Assembly (NCBI GenBank): GCA_030537075.1
Contig: JAUNOS010000001.1
Span: forward strand, 218,079-282,078
Reading direction: 5' to 3'
Source: Candidatus Saccharimonadota bacterium
Lineage (GTDB): Bacteria; Patescibacteriota; Saccharimonadia; Saccharimonadales; Saccharimonadaceae
Length of the DNA stretch: 64,000 nucleotides
Part shown: positions 25,071-31,721 of the stretch, piece after piece
Layout: each line of letters begins with the position of its first letter
Numbering within the stretch: the stretch's first letter is position 1
Program-made: the position numbers and the translations under genes
The notes under the pieces: generated by a model
What the model was told of the DNA's origin: nothing
The model's database searches: none
Seen by the model: the letters and a program-made list of their open reading frames with translations, nothing else

Positions 25071-25690
25071 AAATAATGCGACGACTGCGCATCGCGATTG
25101 ATATTGATGATGTTCTGGCGGAGAATGCCGCAGGGTTTGTGGCATTCAGTAACCAGCGCTGGGGAACAAAGTTGACAGTTGATGACTATGATGAACACTG
25201 GGCGAAAATGTGGCGTGTCGATCAAGTGGAGACGGAGCGCCGAGCAGCAGAGTACTTCCGTTCGCCAGCAGCTCGGCAGTATGGACATGTAGGGGGGGCG
25301 TTTGACGTGTTGGAGCGCCTATCAAATGAACATCATGTGATGATCGCGACGTCGCGACGTTTGCAGATGAAGTATGATACTTTGGCATGGATGGAGGAGC
25401 ATTTTCCTGGTATTTTTGCTAGCACCGCGGTGTATTTTGCTGGTATCTGGGACGACGCTCAGGATGGCTCTCATAAGATGACCAAAGCCGAGCTGGTAAA
25501 TCAAATCGGGGCAGACGTGTTGATTGATGATCAGCTGAAACACTGCACGGCGGTGGCCGGAGAGGGGCGCCATGCGATTCTTTTTGGCGACTATGCGTGG
25601 AATCAGGCTGATGAGTTGCCCGATTTGGTTGAGCGGTGCACTAGCTGGACGGAAGTGGAGGCGGCCATTGATCGAATTGCCAACCAGTAG
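25067..25690 (+). CDS. HAD-family phosphatase, 5'-nucleotidase-like (NT5C type)
   Basis: Codes for 207 residues from GTG 25067, or 204 from ATG 25076; the first overlaps the thrS stop. Motif I is DIDDVLAENA, with the two catalytic aspartates in the D-x-D form. Motif II is ATSRR, and ADVLIDDQ near the C-terminus gives the acidic motif IV. The layout matches 5'(3')-deoxyribonucleotidase-like HAD proteins. The substrate is not known from sequence. The ATL gene starts inside its end. Confidence 0.8.
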   Translation: MKIMRRLRIAIDIDDVLAENAAGFVAFSNQRWGTKLTVDDYDEHWAKMWRVDQVETERRAAEYFRSPAARQYGHVGGAFDVLERLSNEHHVMIATSRRLQMKYDTLAWMEEHFPGIFASTAVYFAGIWDDAQDGSHKMTKAELVNQIGADVLIDDQLKHCTAVAGEGRHAILFGDYAWNQADELPDLVERCTSWTEVEAAIDRIANQ

Positions 25691-25991
25691 TTTTCGCGAC
25701 CGGGTGTATGCGCTGATGGCGTCACTGCCTGAGGGCAGGATAACAACCTATGGCGACCTGGCCGCGATGGCGGGGCATCCATATGCAGCGCGCCAGGTTG
25801 GGGCTATCGCACATGGCAGTCCGATCGATTTACCGTGGCATCGGCTGGTGAATGCGCGCGGTGGGCTGGCGGTTGGTTTCCCGGGCGGCCAGGAAGTGCA
25901 GCGACAGCTTCTGGCGCAGGACGGTATCCAGTGTGATGATGAGTGGCGAGTGGTGGACTTTGAGGAGCGACGATGGCGTCCGGATCGGTAG
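25668..25991 (+). CDS. Alkyltransferase-like (ATL) DNA-binding protein, cysteine replaced by Trp
   Basis: Codes for 107 residues from a TTG start at 25668. GGAGG at 25657-25661 with a 6-base spacer supports this start; the only in-frame ATG codons are far upstream or cut into the domain. It matches the MGMT DNA-binding domain with the helix-turn-helix residues (GRITTYGDLAAMAG). The active-site PCHR is replaced by PWHR (residues 56-59), which defines ATL proteins: they bind O6-alkylguanine, flip it out and pass the lesion to nucleotide excision repair instead of repairing it. It overlaps the genes on both sides. Confidence 0.88.
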   Translation: MIELPTSSFRDRVYALMASLPEGRITTYGDLAAMAGHPYAARQVGAIAHGSPIDLPWHRLVNARGGLAVGFPGGQEVQRQLLAQDGIQCDDEWRVVDFEERRWRPDR

Positions 25992-26857
25992 CACCGCTGA
26001 TCGTTATTGCGGGGCCGACGGCGAGCGGGAAGACGTCGCTGGCTATTGACCTGGCTGAGCGGTATGGCGGAGAAATTATCTGCGCCGATAGCCGGACGAT
26101 TTACCAGGGCATGGACATTGGCACCGCCAAGCCAACGGTCGAAGAACGACGCGGAGTGCCACACTGGGGACTGGATTTAGTTGAGCCAGGCGAGGCGTTT
26201 TCGGCCACTCAGTTTAAGACGTACGCTCAGCAGAAAATAGCCGAAATCCGCCAGCGCGGCAATGTGCCGTTTTTGGTTGGCGGTACTGGTCTGTATATCG
26301 ATGCGGTGGTGTTTGATTTTCAGTTTGGCCCCCGGGCTGATGACGAGTTACGTCGGGCATTGGCAGATATGTCTGTTGAGGAGCTGCAGAGATATTGTCA
26401 TAAAAACAACATAAAGCTTCCTGAAAATAATAAAAATAGACGCTATTTGATGCGGGCTATTGAGCGAAAAGGGGATCCTATAAGAGGTGATAGTACGCCG
26501 ATAGATAACTCTATTATTGTTGGAATTACAACGAAAAGAAAAGAACTTCGAACAAGAATTGAGTTCAGAGCTGAACAAATTTTTGAAAATAATGTTGTAA
26601 AAGAAGCAATATGGTTGGGCAAAAAATATGGCTGGGAAAGTGAGGCCATGACAGGGAATATCTACCCCATCGTACATCGGTATATACGAGGTGATATAGA
26701 TGAGGCGGAACTTAAGCGGCAGTTTATCGTGAGTGACTGGCATCTTGCAAAGCGACAGCTCACATGGTTACGTCGTAATCCGCATCTCCTCTGGGGCGAT
26801 AGACGATCAGCTGAACACTATTTGTCACAGTTTTTGGCGCAGACGTACATCTTGTGA
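25973..26857 (+). CDS. miaA: tRNA dimethylallyltransferase MiaA
   Basis: Codes for 294 residues. The P-loop GPTASGKT is at 14-21, followed by ADSRTIYQGMDIGTAKP and the VGGTGLYIDA motif. It transfers dimethylallyl to A37 of tRNAs that read UNN codons. The gene starts inside the ATL gene. Codons from about 141 to 226 (bases 26396-26650) are clearly AT-rich compared with both flanks and use rare-looking A/T-ending codons, while the frame stays open and the protein remains MiaA-like. This suggests a recombined segment. Confidence 0.93.
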   Translation: MASGSVAPLIVIAGPTASGKTSLAIDLAERYGGEIICADSRTIYQGMDIGTAKPTVEERRGVPHWGLDLVEPGEAFSATQFKTYAQQKIAEIRQRGNVPFLVGGTGLYIDAVVFDFQFGPRADDELRRALADMSVEELQRYCHKNNIKLPENNKNRRYLMRAIERKGDPIRGDSTPIDNSIIVGITTKRKELRTRIEFRAEQIFENNVVKEAIWLGKKYGWESEAMTGNIYPIVHRYIRGDIDEAELKRQFIVSDWHLAKRQLTWLRRNPHLLWGDRRSAEHYLSQFLAQTYIL

Positions 26858-26871
26858 TACAATTTTTATTG

Positions 26872-27465
26872 ATGATTGACGCATTGTTTGGTTCAAAAAC
26901 GAGGGTAAAGCTGCTGCAGCTTTTTTTGAACAATCCCGAAAAGTCATTTTATGTGCGGGAGATTACTCGTCTTATTGATGAACAGATCAACTCGGTGCGG
27001 CGTGAGCTCTCAAATATGCTCAACGTCGGCATCATCGTGTCTGATACTGCCGAAAATAAGCTCTACTACGCAGCGAACCAACGCTATATGCACTATAAGC
27101 CCCTGCGCGAAATTTTTGCTGAAAGTGAGCGGAAGAGTGAGCCTACGGCAAAGTCAAAAAGTACAATCAAGCCTTGGATGAATGATCTGGAGAAGCTGCC
27201 CGGGCTGCGACTTGCGGTTGCGGCAGGCTCGCTCGTCAGGGGCTCAGCAAGCCGTATCGATATGCTACTGGTCGGTAACATACCTGCAGCCAAGCTAAAT
27301 ACGGTAATGAAGAAGATTGAAAAATACGAAGGTCGTGAGCTGAATTATGCTGTGCTCAGTTACGATGATTTTTACTACCGGCTTAGCGTCCGAGATAAGT
27401 TTATTACAGAGATCATTGGCGGCACCTGCACGGTGTTGGTTGATACGGAAAATATACTGAAGTAA
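26872..27465 (+). CDS. Winged-helix protein fused to a degenerate nucleotidyltransferase-like domain
   Basis: Codes for 197 residues from ATG 26872. TACAAT at 26858-26863 ends eight bases before it and rules out the upstream GTG. Residues 1-75 form a winged helix (LFGSKTRVKLLQLFLNNPEKSFYVREITRLI ... SVRRELSNMLNVGII). The second half (RLAVAAGSLVRGSASRIDMLLVG) resembles a nucleotidyltransferase GS motif followed by the D-x-L strand, but most acidic metal ligands appear lost. It may be a DNA-binding regulator that kept the fold as a sensor. Function unknown. Confidence 0.75.
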   Translation: MIDALFGSKTRVKLLQLFLNNPEKSFYVREITRLIDEQINSVRRELSNMLNVGIIVSDTAENKLYYAANQRYMHYKPLREIFAESERKSEPTAKSKSTIKPWMNDLEKLPGLRLAVAAGSLVRGSASRIDMLLVGNIPAAKLNTVMKKIEKYEGRELNYAVLSYDDFYYRLSVRDKFITEIIGGTCTVLVDTENILK

Positions 27466-27475
27466 GGAGGAAAAT

Positions 27476-28111
27476 ATGTTTGACGTAGAATATAAAGGTG
27501 CAAATGCTGTTGTTTTTACAACGAAAAATACTCGCGTAGTGTTTGATCCTGCGTTATCACTCGTAGGCCTCAAGGACGTCACCGGGGCTCAGGATGTGCA
27601 GGTAGTAACTGAAGAGCGATTTGCTGTAAAAAATACAACGAATCTTACCTTTGATGGCCCTGGAGAGTACGAAGTTGGGGATATCTCGCTAAAAGGTTTG
27701 CCGGCGCAGCGCCATATAGACGCAGATAATGATGTTAAAAATGCAACAATATACCGCCTGGCTATTGGCGATGTGCGATGTGCAGTGCTCGGCAATATCG
27801 CACCGAAACTTTCGGATGAGCAGCTGGAAGGGCTTGGCGTTGTTGACATTGTGGTGGTGCCAGTTGGTGGACATGGCTATACACTTGATGCGACAGCTGC
27901 AGCTACGGTGGTGCGGCAGCTGGAGCCGAAGGTGGTTATTCCAGTACACTACGCGGATGTGGCCCTCCAGTATGAAGTGCCACAGGATGAGTTGAGCGTC
28001 TTTGTATCAGAGATGGGCGCCGCAGAGATTGAGGCTGGCCATAAATGGAAGGTAAAAAATGCCGCCTCACTTCCCGAGCAGCTGTCTATCGTAAAAATTA
28101 CGCGTAGCTAG
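27476..28111 (+). CDS. Metallo-beta-lactamase-fold protein without the metal motif
   Basis: Codes for 211 residues, with TAAGGAGG ten bases before the ATG. The strand order and the motifs FDGPGEYEVGDI, a VDIVVVPVGG strand and IPVHYAD match UlaG-like MBL-fold proteins common in CPR genomes. The HxHxDH metal-binding motif is missing: the matching region reads VVTEERFAVKN. The protein is probably not a hydrolase, or it uses another site. It sits ten bases after the winged-helix gene and shares its transcript. Confidence 0.75.
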   Translation: MFDVEYKGANAVVFTTKNTRVVFDPALSLVGLKDVTGAQDVQVVTEERFAVKNTTNLTFDGPGEYEVGDISLKGLPAQRHIDADNDVKNATIYRLAIGDVRCAVLGNIAPKLSDEQLEGLGVVDIVVVPVGGHGYTLDATAAATVVRQLEPKVVIPVHYADVALQYEVPQDELSVFVSEMGAAEIEAGHKWKVKNAASLPEQLSIVKITRS

Positions 28112-28142
28112 ACGCCTGCTGAGTTCGGAGAAGACCCGCAAG

Positions 28143-28178
28143 ACAAATCCCCCTCCTGGTAACAGAAGGGGGATTTGT
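28143..28178. terminator. Bidirectional terminator between the MBL gene and rpmB
   Basis: 12-base-pair stem ACAAATCCCCCT / AGGGGGATTTGT with a 12-base loop between two convergent genes. The T-runs are short on both sides. Confidence 0.65.
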
Positions 28179-28189
28179 TGACGGATTTA

Positions 28190-28408
28190 CTAAGCGCTCT
28201 TTGTAGTATCCGCAGGCTGCAGAAGACCTTTCTTCTTGAGTGTGCGGATCGCCTGAGTGCTGAGTACCATGCTTACTTTCTGGCCGCCTACAATGATAGT
28301 CTTTTTCTGCAGGTTAGGTTTGAAAGTACGCTTGGTGCGGCGGAGGGAGAAGCTAACGTTATGACCGTATTGCTTGCCCTTGCCGGTGAGTTCGCATCGT
28401 GATGCCAT
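28190..28408 (-). CDS. rpmB: 50S ribosomal protein L28
   Basis: Codes for 72 residues. It begins with the L28 signature MASRCELTGKGKQYGHNVSFS and continues TKRTFKPNLQKKTI. The zinc-binding CxxC pairs of some L28 proteins are absent (one Cys at position 5). An AGGTTGGA site lies just before the start. The C-terminal tail LLQPADTTKSA is a short extension. It converges with the MBL gene through a shared terminator. Confidence 0.95.
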   Translation of the reverse strand: MASRCELTGKGKQYGHNVSFSLRRTKRTFKPNLQKKTIIVGGQKVSMVLSTQAIRTLKKKGLLQPADTTKSA

Positions 28409-28491
28409 TCCAACCTCGCTTTACTTTATATAGCAATCCTTTGTATTGTAGCGGTATTTGCTCAATTAGTCAAGATGGTATAATAGAAAGG

Positions 28492-29145
28492 ATGGACGTG
28501 ATACATATCGTACTTATTTTAGGTGTTATTTTAGTATCGATGACACTGCATGAAGCGATGCATGCCTTTATGGGCTACTTCCTCGGTGACGACACGGCAA
28601 AGGTAGAGGGGCGCCTAACGCTCAACCCCCTGAAGCACATCGATCCATTTATGACCATTCTATTACCCTTGCTGCTGGCCGTGTCGGGCTTGCCGATATT
28701 TGGCGGGGCAAAACCTGTGCCATTTAACCCCTACAGAGTTCGGCATGGAGACTGGGGCGCGGCGTTGGTGGCACTTGCCGGTCCGCTCACCAATCTACTA
28801 ATAGCATTTTTGGCGTTTGGTGTTGGTGTACTGAGCGGGCTCATCGTCGAGGGTGGCTTCATACAGAAGACTATTGGCGGCGACATCATTGCTACGATAA
28901 TTTTTGTGAATCTTGGCTTTTTCGTATTCAACATGCTGCCTATCCCACCGCTAGATGGATCGCGGGTTGTGTATGCAGTGGCGCCAGATCCAGTTCGCCG
29001 TGGTATGGAGTTTGTCGAACAATACGGCGTAATGCTGGTGTTTGCTCTGGTTCTTGTCGCGAGCGGAAGCGGTCTTCTGGGTAGTCTCATGACAGGCGGT
29101 ATGGATAGTATTATTCACGGCTTTCGTTTCATTTTTGGTGTATAA
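28492..29145 (+). CDS. Site-2-type membrane metalloprotease (M50 family)
   Basis: Codes for 217 residues. The zinc motif HEAMH (H20, E21, H24) lies in the first membrane helix, and the second ligand motif NMLPIPPLDGSR lies in a later helix. Several more membrane helices are present and no PDZ domain. This is the small M50 rhomboid-adjacent type that is widespread in CPR and thermophiles; the substrate is unknown. TATAAT at 28479-28484 ends seven bases before the ATG, so an upstream ATG at 28399 is rejected. Confidence 0.93.
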   Translation: MDVIHIVLILGVILVSMTLHEAMHAFMGYFLGDDTAKVEGRLTLNPLKHIDPFMTILLPLLLAVSGLPIFGGAKPVPFNPYRVRHGDWGAALVALAGPLTNLLIAFLAFGVGVLSGLIVEGGFIQKTIGGDIIATIIFVNLGFFVFNMLPIPPLDGSRVVYAVAPDPVRRGMEFVEQYGVMLVFALVLVASGSGLLGSLMTGGMDSIIHGFRFIFGV

Positions 29146-29146
29146 T
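29141..29146 (+). promoter_or_regulatory. -10 box of the 6S-like RNA
   Basis: TATAAT that lies across the stop codon of the M50 gene; transcription would start at about 29153, exactly where the terminal stem of the RNA begins. Confidence 0.7.
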
Positions 29147-29152
29147 AGAAGT

Positions 29153-29302
29153 AGCCCCGAAACCAGTCCGTGGGCACATATGATTTTCCTAACATCATAC
29201 GATAGGGAGCTTTAATGATTAGTCACCGTGGTGGCTAGTTGCGAGCACCCACCTTGCATATATGCGGGGGAATATCACGTGTTTGCGGCATCGGGGCTTT
29301 TT
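29153..29302 (+). ncRNA. ssrS: 6S-like RNA candidate
   Basis: A 150-nt unit. AGCCCCGA (29153-29160) at the predicted 5' end pairs perfectly with TCGGGGCT (29291-29298) next to a five-T run. An inner stem pairs TGATTTTCC with GGAATATCA with one mismatch, and CAC/GTG extends it. The apical hairpin TTAGTCAC-CGTG-GTGGCTAG (29219-29238) lies at the exact centre, so the RNA is one long rod with a central unpaired bubble. This is the shape of 6S RNA, which binds sigma70-type RNA polymerase. Short pieces also resemble E. coli 6S (CCAGTCC near the 5' end, GCGGCATC near the 3' end). Covariation was not tested; another rod-like regulatory RNA is possible. Confidence 0.6.
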
Positions 29303-29307
29303 GTGCT

Positions 29308-30168
29308 ATGATACAGCGTATTTCAGTAAGGGTAGTGCTGCGCCATCGCGAATCTTGCCTCCTTGTGCGTCGAGCAGATGGCCGTAGTTCAATTTTAGGA
29401 AAATATGAATTACCTGGTGGCAGGGTGGTTGCTGGTGAGCAGCCAGAGGATGCAGCGGGGCGGTTCCTGCGAGAAGATATCGGTATGCCAGATGCGCCAG
29501 AGCTTCGGCTAGAGGACGTGCTCACCTATGAAGATGCTGATGATCGTGAGATACAGTACGTAGTCGTGGTGTATAGTGGTGAGATGTCAGAAGTGTCGAG
29601 GATGGTATCGCTCAGCAGTCATTACGATAAGTTTGTATGGTATCAGGCAGGGAAGCTTGACCCTGGGCAGATAACGGAGCTTGGGCAGCTACTTCTTGGC
29701 GTGGTGCCGCCAGTGACTGATGGTGCGCAAAGGGCAGACACTGGGCGTATTGAGATGCGGCCGACGGTATATAGTGATGGAGGCTCTCGGGGTAATCCCG
29801 GCCCCTCGGCAACTGGTTATGTACTTGTAGACGCGGAGGGTATGGTCATCGATGAGGGAGGCGAATATCTAGGCATCACCACAAATAACCAGGCCGAATA
29901 CCAGGGGGTGAAGCTGGGATTAGAGAAAGCGCTTGCGATGGGTTGGCGAGATTTTGATTTTAAGGTCGATAGTATGCTGGTGGCAAACCAGCTGAACGGG
30001 GTTTATAAGGTGAAGAATCGCGAGCTGTGGCCGATTCATGATCATATAAAAGAGTTACTGTCGCAGTTTGACCGAGTGAGATTTATCCATGTGCCCCGTG
30101 AGCTAAATCAATTGGCCGATGGTATGGTAAATAAAATACTTAACCAGCATATTCGTAAAGAAAAGTGA
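29308..30168 (+). CDS. Fusion of Nudix-like domain and ribonuclease H
   Basis: Codes for 286 residues. Residues 1-130 are a Nudix fold whose box (38-60) reads GRVVAGEQPEDAAGRFLREDIGM. It keeps the first Gly and Glu, but the RE of the core became RF and the final EE became ED, so pyrophosphatase activity is doubtful. Residues 151-286 are an RNase H1-like domain with D157 (SDGGSRGNPG), E197 (NNQAEY), D221 and D271, a complete catalytic set. RNase H removes RNA from RNA-DNA hybrids. The start at 29308 overlaps a TATGAT; earlier codons would run into the 6S-like RNA. rnpB follows directly. Confidence 0.85.
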   Translation: MIQRISVRVVLRHRESCLLVRRADGRSSILGKYELPGGRVVAGEQPEDAAGRFLREDIGMPDAPELRLEDVLTYEDADDREIQYVVVVYSGEMSEVSRMVSLSSHYDKFVWYQAGKLDPGQITELGQLLLGVVPPVTDGAQRADTGRIEMRPTVYSDGGSRGNPGPSATGYVLVDAEGMVIDEGGEYLGITTNNQAEYQGVKLGLEKALAMGWRDFDFKVDSMLVANQLNGVYKVKNRELWPIHDHIKELLSQFDRVRFIHVPRELNQLADGMVNKILNQHIRKEK

Positions 30169-30174
30169 TATAAT
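30169..30174 (+). promoter_or_regulatory. -10 box of rnpB
   Basis: TATAAT overlapping the end of the Nudix-RNase H gene, about seven bases before the RNA 5' end. Confidence 0.75.
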
Positions 30175-30179
30175 AGTGG

Positions 30180-30520
30180 GGCAGTTCACTAGGCAATCGC
30201 TTGGTGCTTTGCGCTAAGAGGAAAGTCCGGGCAGTGAAGGACGCCAACAGTCGCTAACGGCGACCGGGGGAAACCCTAGGGAAAGTGCCACAGAAACGAA
30301 ACTACCCATGCGTTACGGCGCGCGGGAAAAGGTGAAACGAGTAAGGTAAGAGCTTACAGTCGGTTATGGTGACATAGCGGAGAGGTAAACCCTGTTGACT
30401 GCAAGGAGATCTGCATAGGAGTGGTCCGCTCGCAGGTCGATAACCGCTTGATTCGTCTGGCAACAGATGAACTAGATAGATGATTGCCCACGACAGAACC
30501 CGGCTTATCGGTGGACTGTA
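30180..30520 (+). ncRNA. rnpB: RNase P RNA (class A)
   Basis: About 340 nt. P1 is formed by CAGTTCAC near the 5' end and GTGGACTG at the 3' end. The conserved CR-I segment GAGGAAAGTCCGGGC, the GGGAAAGTGCCACAGAAA segment, GGTAAACCC, and the 3' CCCACGACAGAACCCGGCTTA block are all present. It is the catalytic RNA that removes 5' leaders from tRNA precursors. Confidence 0.96.
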
Positions 30521-30562
30521 CTACAAAAACCTCCCGTGGTCTGGGAGGTTTTTGTAGTACAG
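30516..30562. terminator. Very long bidirectional terminator between rnpB and rplT
   Basis: A perfect 20-base-pair stem (30516-30535 with 30543-30562) and a 7-base loop. An internal A5/T5 run gives a U-tract in either direction. The left arm begins inside the 3' strand of RNase P helix P1. Confidence 0.85.
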
Positions 30563-30572
30563 GGCCGAACGG

Positions 30573-30917
30573 CTATTTAGTAGCTGCCTTAACAATTGTC
30601 TTAAAGGCGGCTGGGTCACTAACCGCAATCTCAGCTAGCATCTTGCGGTTCAGCTCGATATTGTTGGCTTTCATGCCGGCGATGAGCTTGCCATAGGTTG
30701 TACCTTCTTGGCGAGCGGCTGCATTAATGCGGGTGATCCACAGGGCGCGTAGGTCGCGCTTTTTATTGCGGCGGTCGCGGTAAGCATACTGCAGAGCGCG
30801 GATTACACCTTGCTTTGCTAGGCGGAAGCTACGGGTGCGGTTGTGCTGCATACCTTTGGCAGCTTTGAGAATCTTCTTGTGCTTAGCGCGTGCGGGAACT
30901 CCTCGTTTAACTCGCAT
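30573..30917 (-). CDS. rplT: 50S ribosomal protein L20
   Basis: Codes for 114 residues, starting [18 protein letters not shown] and containing the [11 protein letters not shown] motif of L20. It is an early assembly protein that binds 23S domain I. It is last in the infC-rpmI-rplT operon, the usual order, with a two-base gap after rpmI, and ends at the strong terminator shared with rnpB. Confidence 0.97.
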   Translation of the reverse strand: MRVKRGVPARAKHKKILKAAKGMQHNRTRSFRLAKQGVIRALQYAYRDRRNKKRDLRALWITRINAAARQEGTTYGKLIAGMKANNIELNRKMLAEIAVSDPAAFKTIVKAATK

Positions 30918-30919
30918 GA

Positions 30920-31114
30920 TTATACTCCCATTGCTCGGCGAGCGTTCTTCGCCATTGAGCCCTTAACGATTGCTGTTTGGTTGATGGCGCGCTTGCGACT
31001 CTTAGACTTTTTTGCCAAGAGGTGCCCGCCGAATGCGCGCTGGCGGGTCAGTTTGCCGGTACTGGTTAGCTTAATGCGCTTAGCAGTGCCCTTATGGGTC
31101 TTGAGTTTTGGCAT
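30920..31114 (-). CDS. rpmI: 50S ribosomal protein L35
   Basis: Codes for 64 residues, starting [17 protein letters not shown], the standard L35 start. The stop of infC and its first base touch at 31114, so translation is coupled. AAGGAGTAAGT lies just upstream of the ATG. Confidence 0.97.
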   Translation of the reverse strand: MPKLKTHKGTAKRIKLTSTGKLTRQRAFGGHLLAKKSKSRKRAINQTAIVKGSMAKNARRAMGV

Positions 31115-31623
31115 TACTTACTCCTTATTACTACGCTCAGATTGCGACCAGCCATCTGAGGCTTTTGCTCTAACACCGCCTCATCTTCGAGTTGTGCCAT
31201 GATCTTCTCAATCAATTCGTAACCAATTTCTCGATGTGCCATCTCGCGCCCCTTATAGACAACTTGGATGCGCACCTTATGGCCATCAGCCAAAAACGCT
31301 TTGATTTTACGAAGCTTGACATCAAGGTCACCAGCGCCAATCTTCAGACCGAAACGCATCTGCTTTAAGTCGCTCGCTTTTGCGGCGCGCTTATTGCGCT
31401 GCTGATCCTTCATTTTTTGGTACTGGAATTTCCCCCAGTCGATGATTTTTGCCACCGGCGGATTGGCGTTTGGTGAAATTTCCACCAAGTCCAGTCCCGC
31501 ATCTTCTGCCGCTTGCAGGGCGTCACGTAGTGACATGATCCCTAGTTGCTCACCGTCTGAACCGACGACTCGCAGTTCTCGGGCACGGATTGCTCCGTTG
31601 ATACGAATTGATTTGTTGTTAAT
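31114..31623 (-). CDS. infC: Translation initiation factor IF-3 with ATT start
   Basis: Codes for 169 residues if started at the ATT at 31621-31623. The first ATG (31536) would remove the whole conserved N-terminus (INGAIRARELRVVGSDGEQLGI), which is clearly coded upstream. There is no ATG, GTG or TTG in frame in that stretch, while AAGGAGAG lies seven bases before the ATT. An AUU start is the known basis of IF-3 autoregulation in E. coli. N- and C-terminal domains are both complete (LVEISPNANPPVAKIIDWGKF; GREMAHREIG). It is the first gene of the infC-rpmI-rplT operon. Confidence 0.93.
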   Translation of the reverse strand: MNNKSIRINGAIRARELRVVGSDGEQLGIMSLRDALQAAEDAGLDLVEISPNANPPVAKIIDWGKFQYQKMKDQQRNKRAAKASDLKQMRFGLKIGAGDLDVKLRKIKAFLADGHKVRIQVVYKGREMAHREIGYELIEKIMAQLEDEAVLEQKPQMAGRNLSVVIRSK

Positions 31624-31670
31624 CCTAGCTCTCCTTTTGAAGCAATGATTAGAATTAATCTCCAGGAGTA

Positions 31671-31699
31671 ATTGTAACAGATAAGGATAGGTTTTTCAA
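31671..31699 (-). promoter_or_regulatory. Promoter of infC-rpmI-rplT
   Basis: Minus strand TTGAAA (31694-31699), 17-base spacer, TACAAT (31671-31676). The leader of about 40 bases includes CTCCT, complementary to the infC AGGAG, so it could fold over the ribosome binding site. Confidence 0.75.
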
Positions 31700-31721
31700 T
31701 GATTTTGAGACAATGGTAGAT

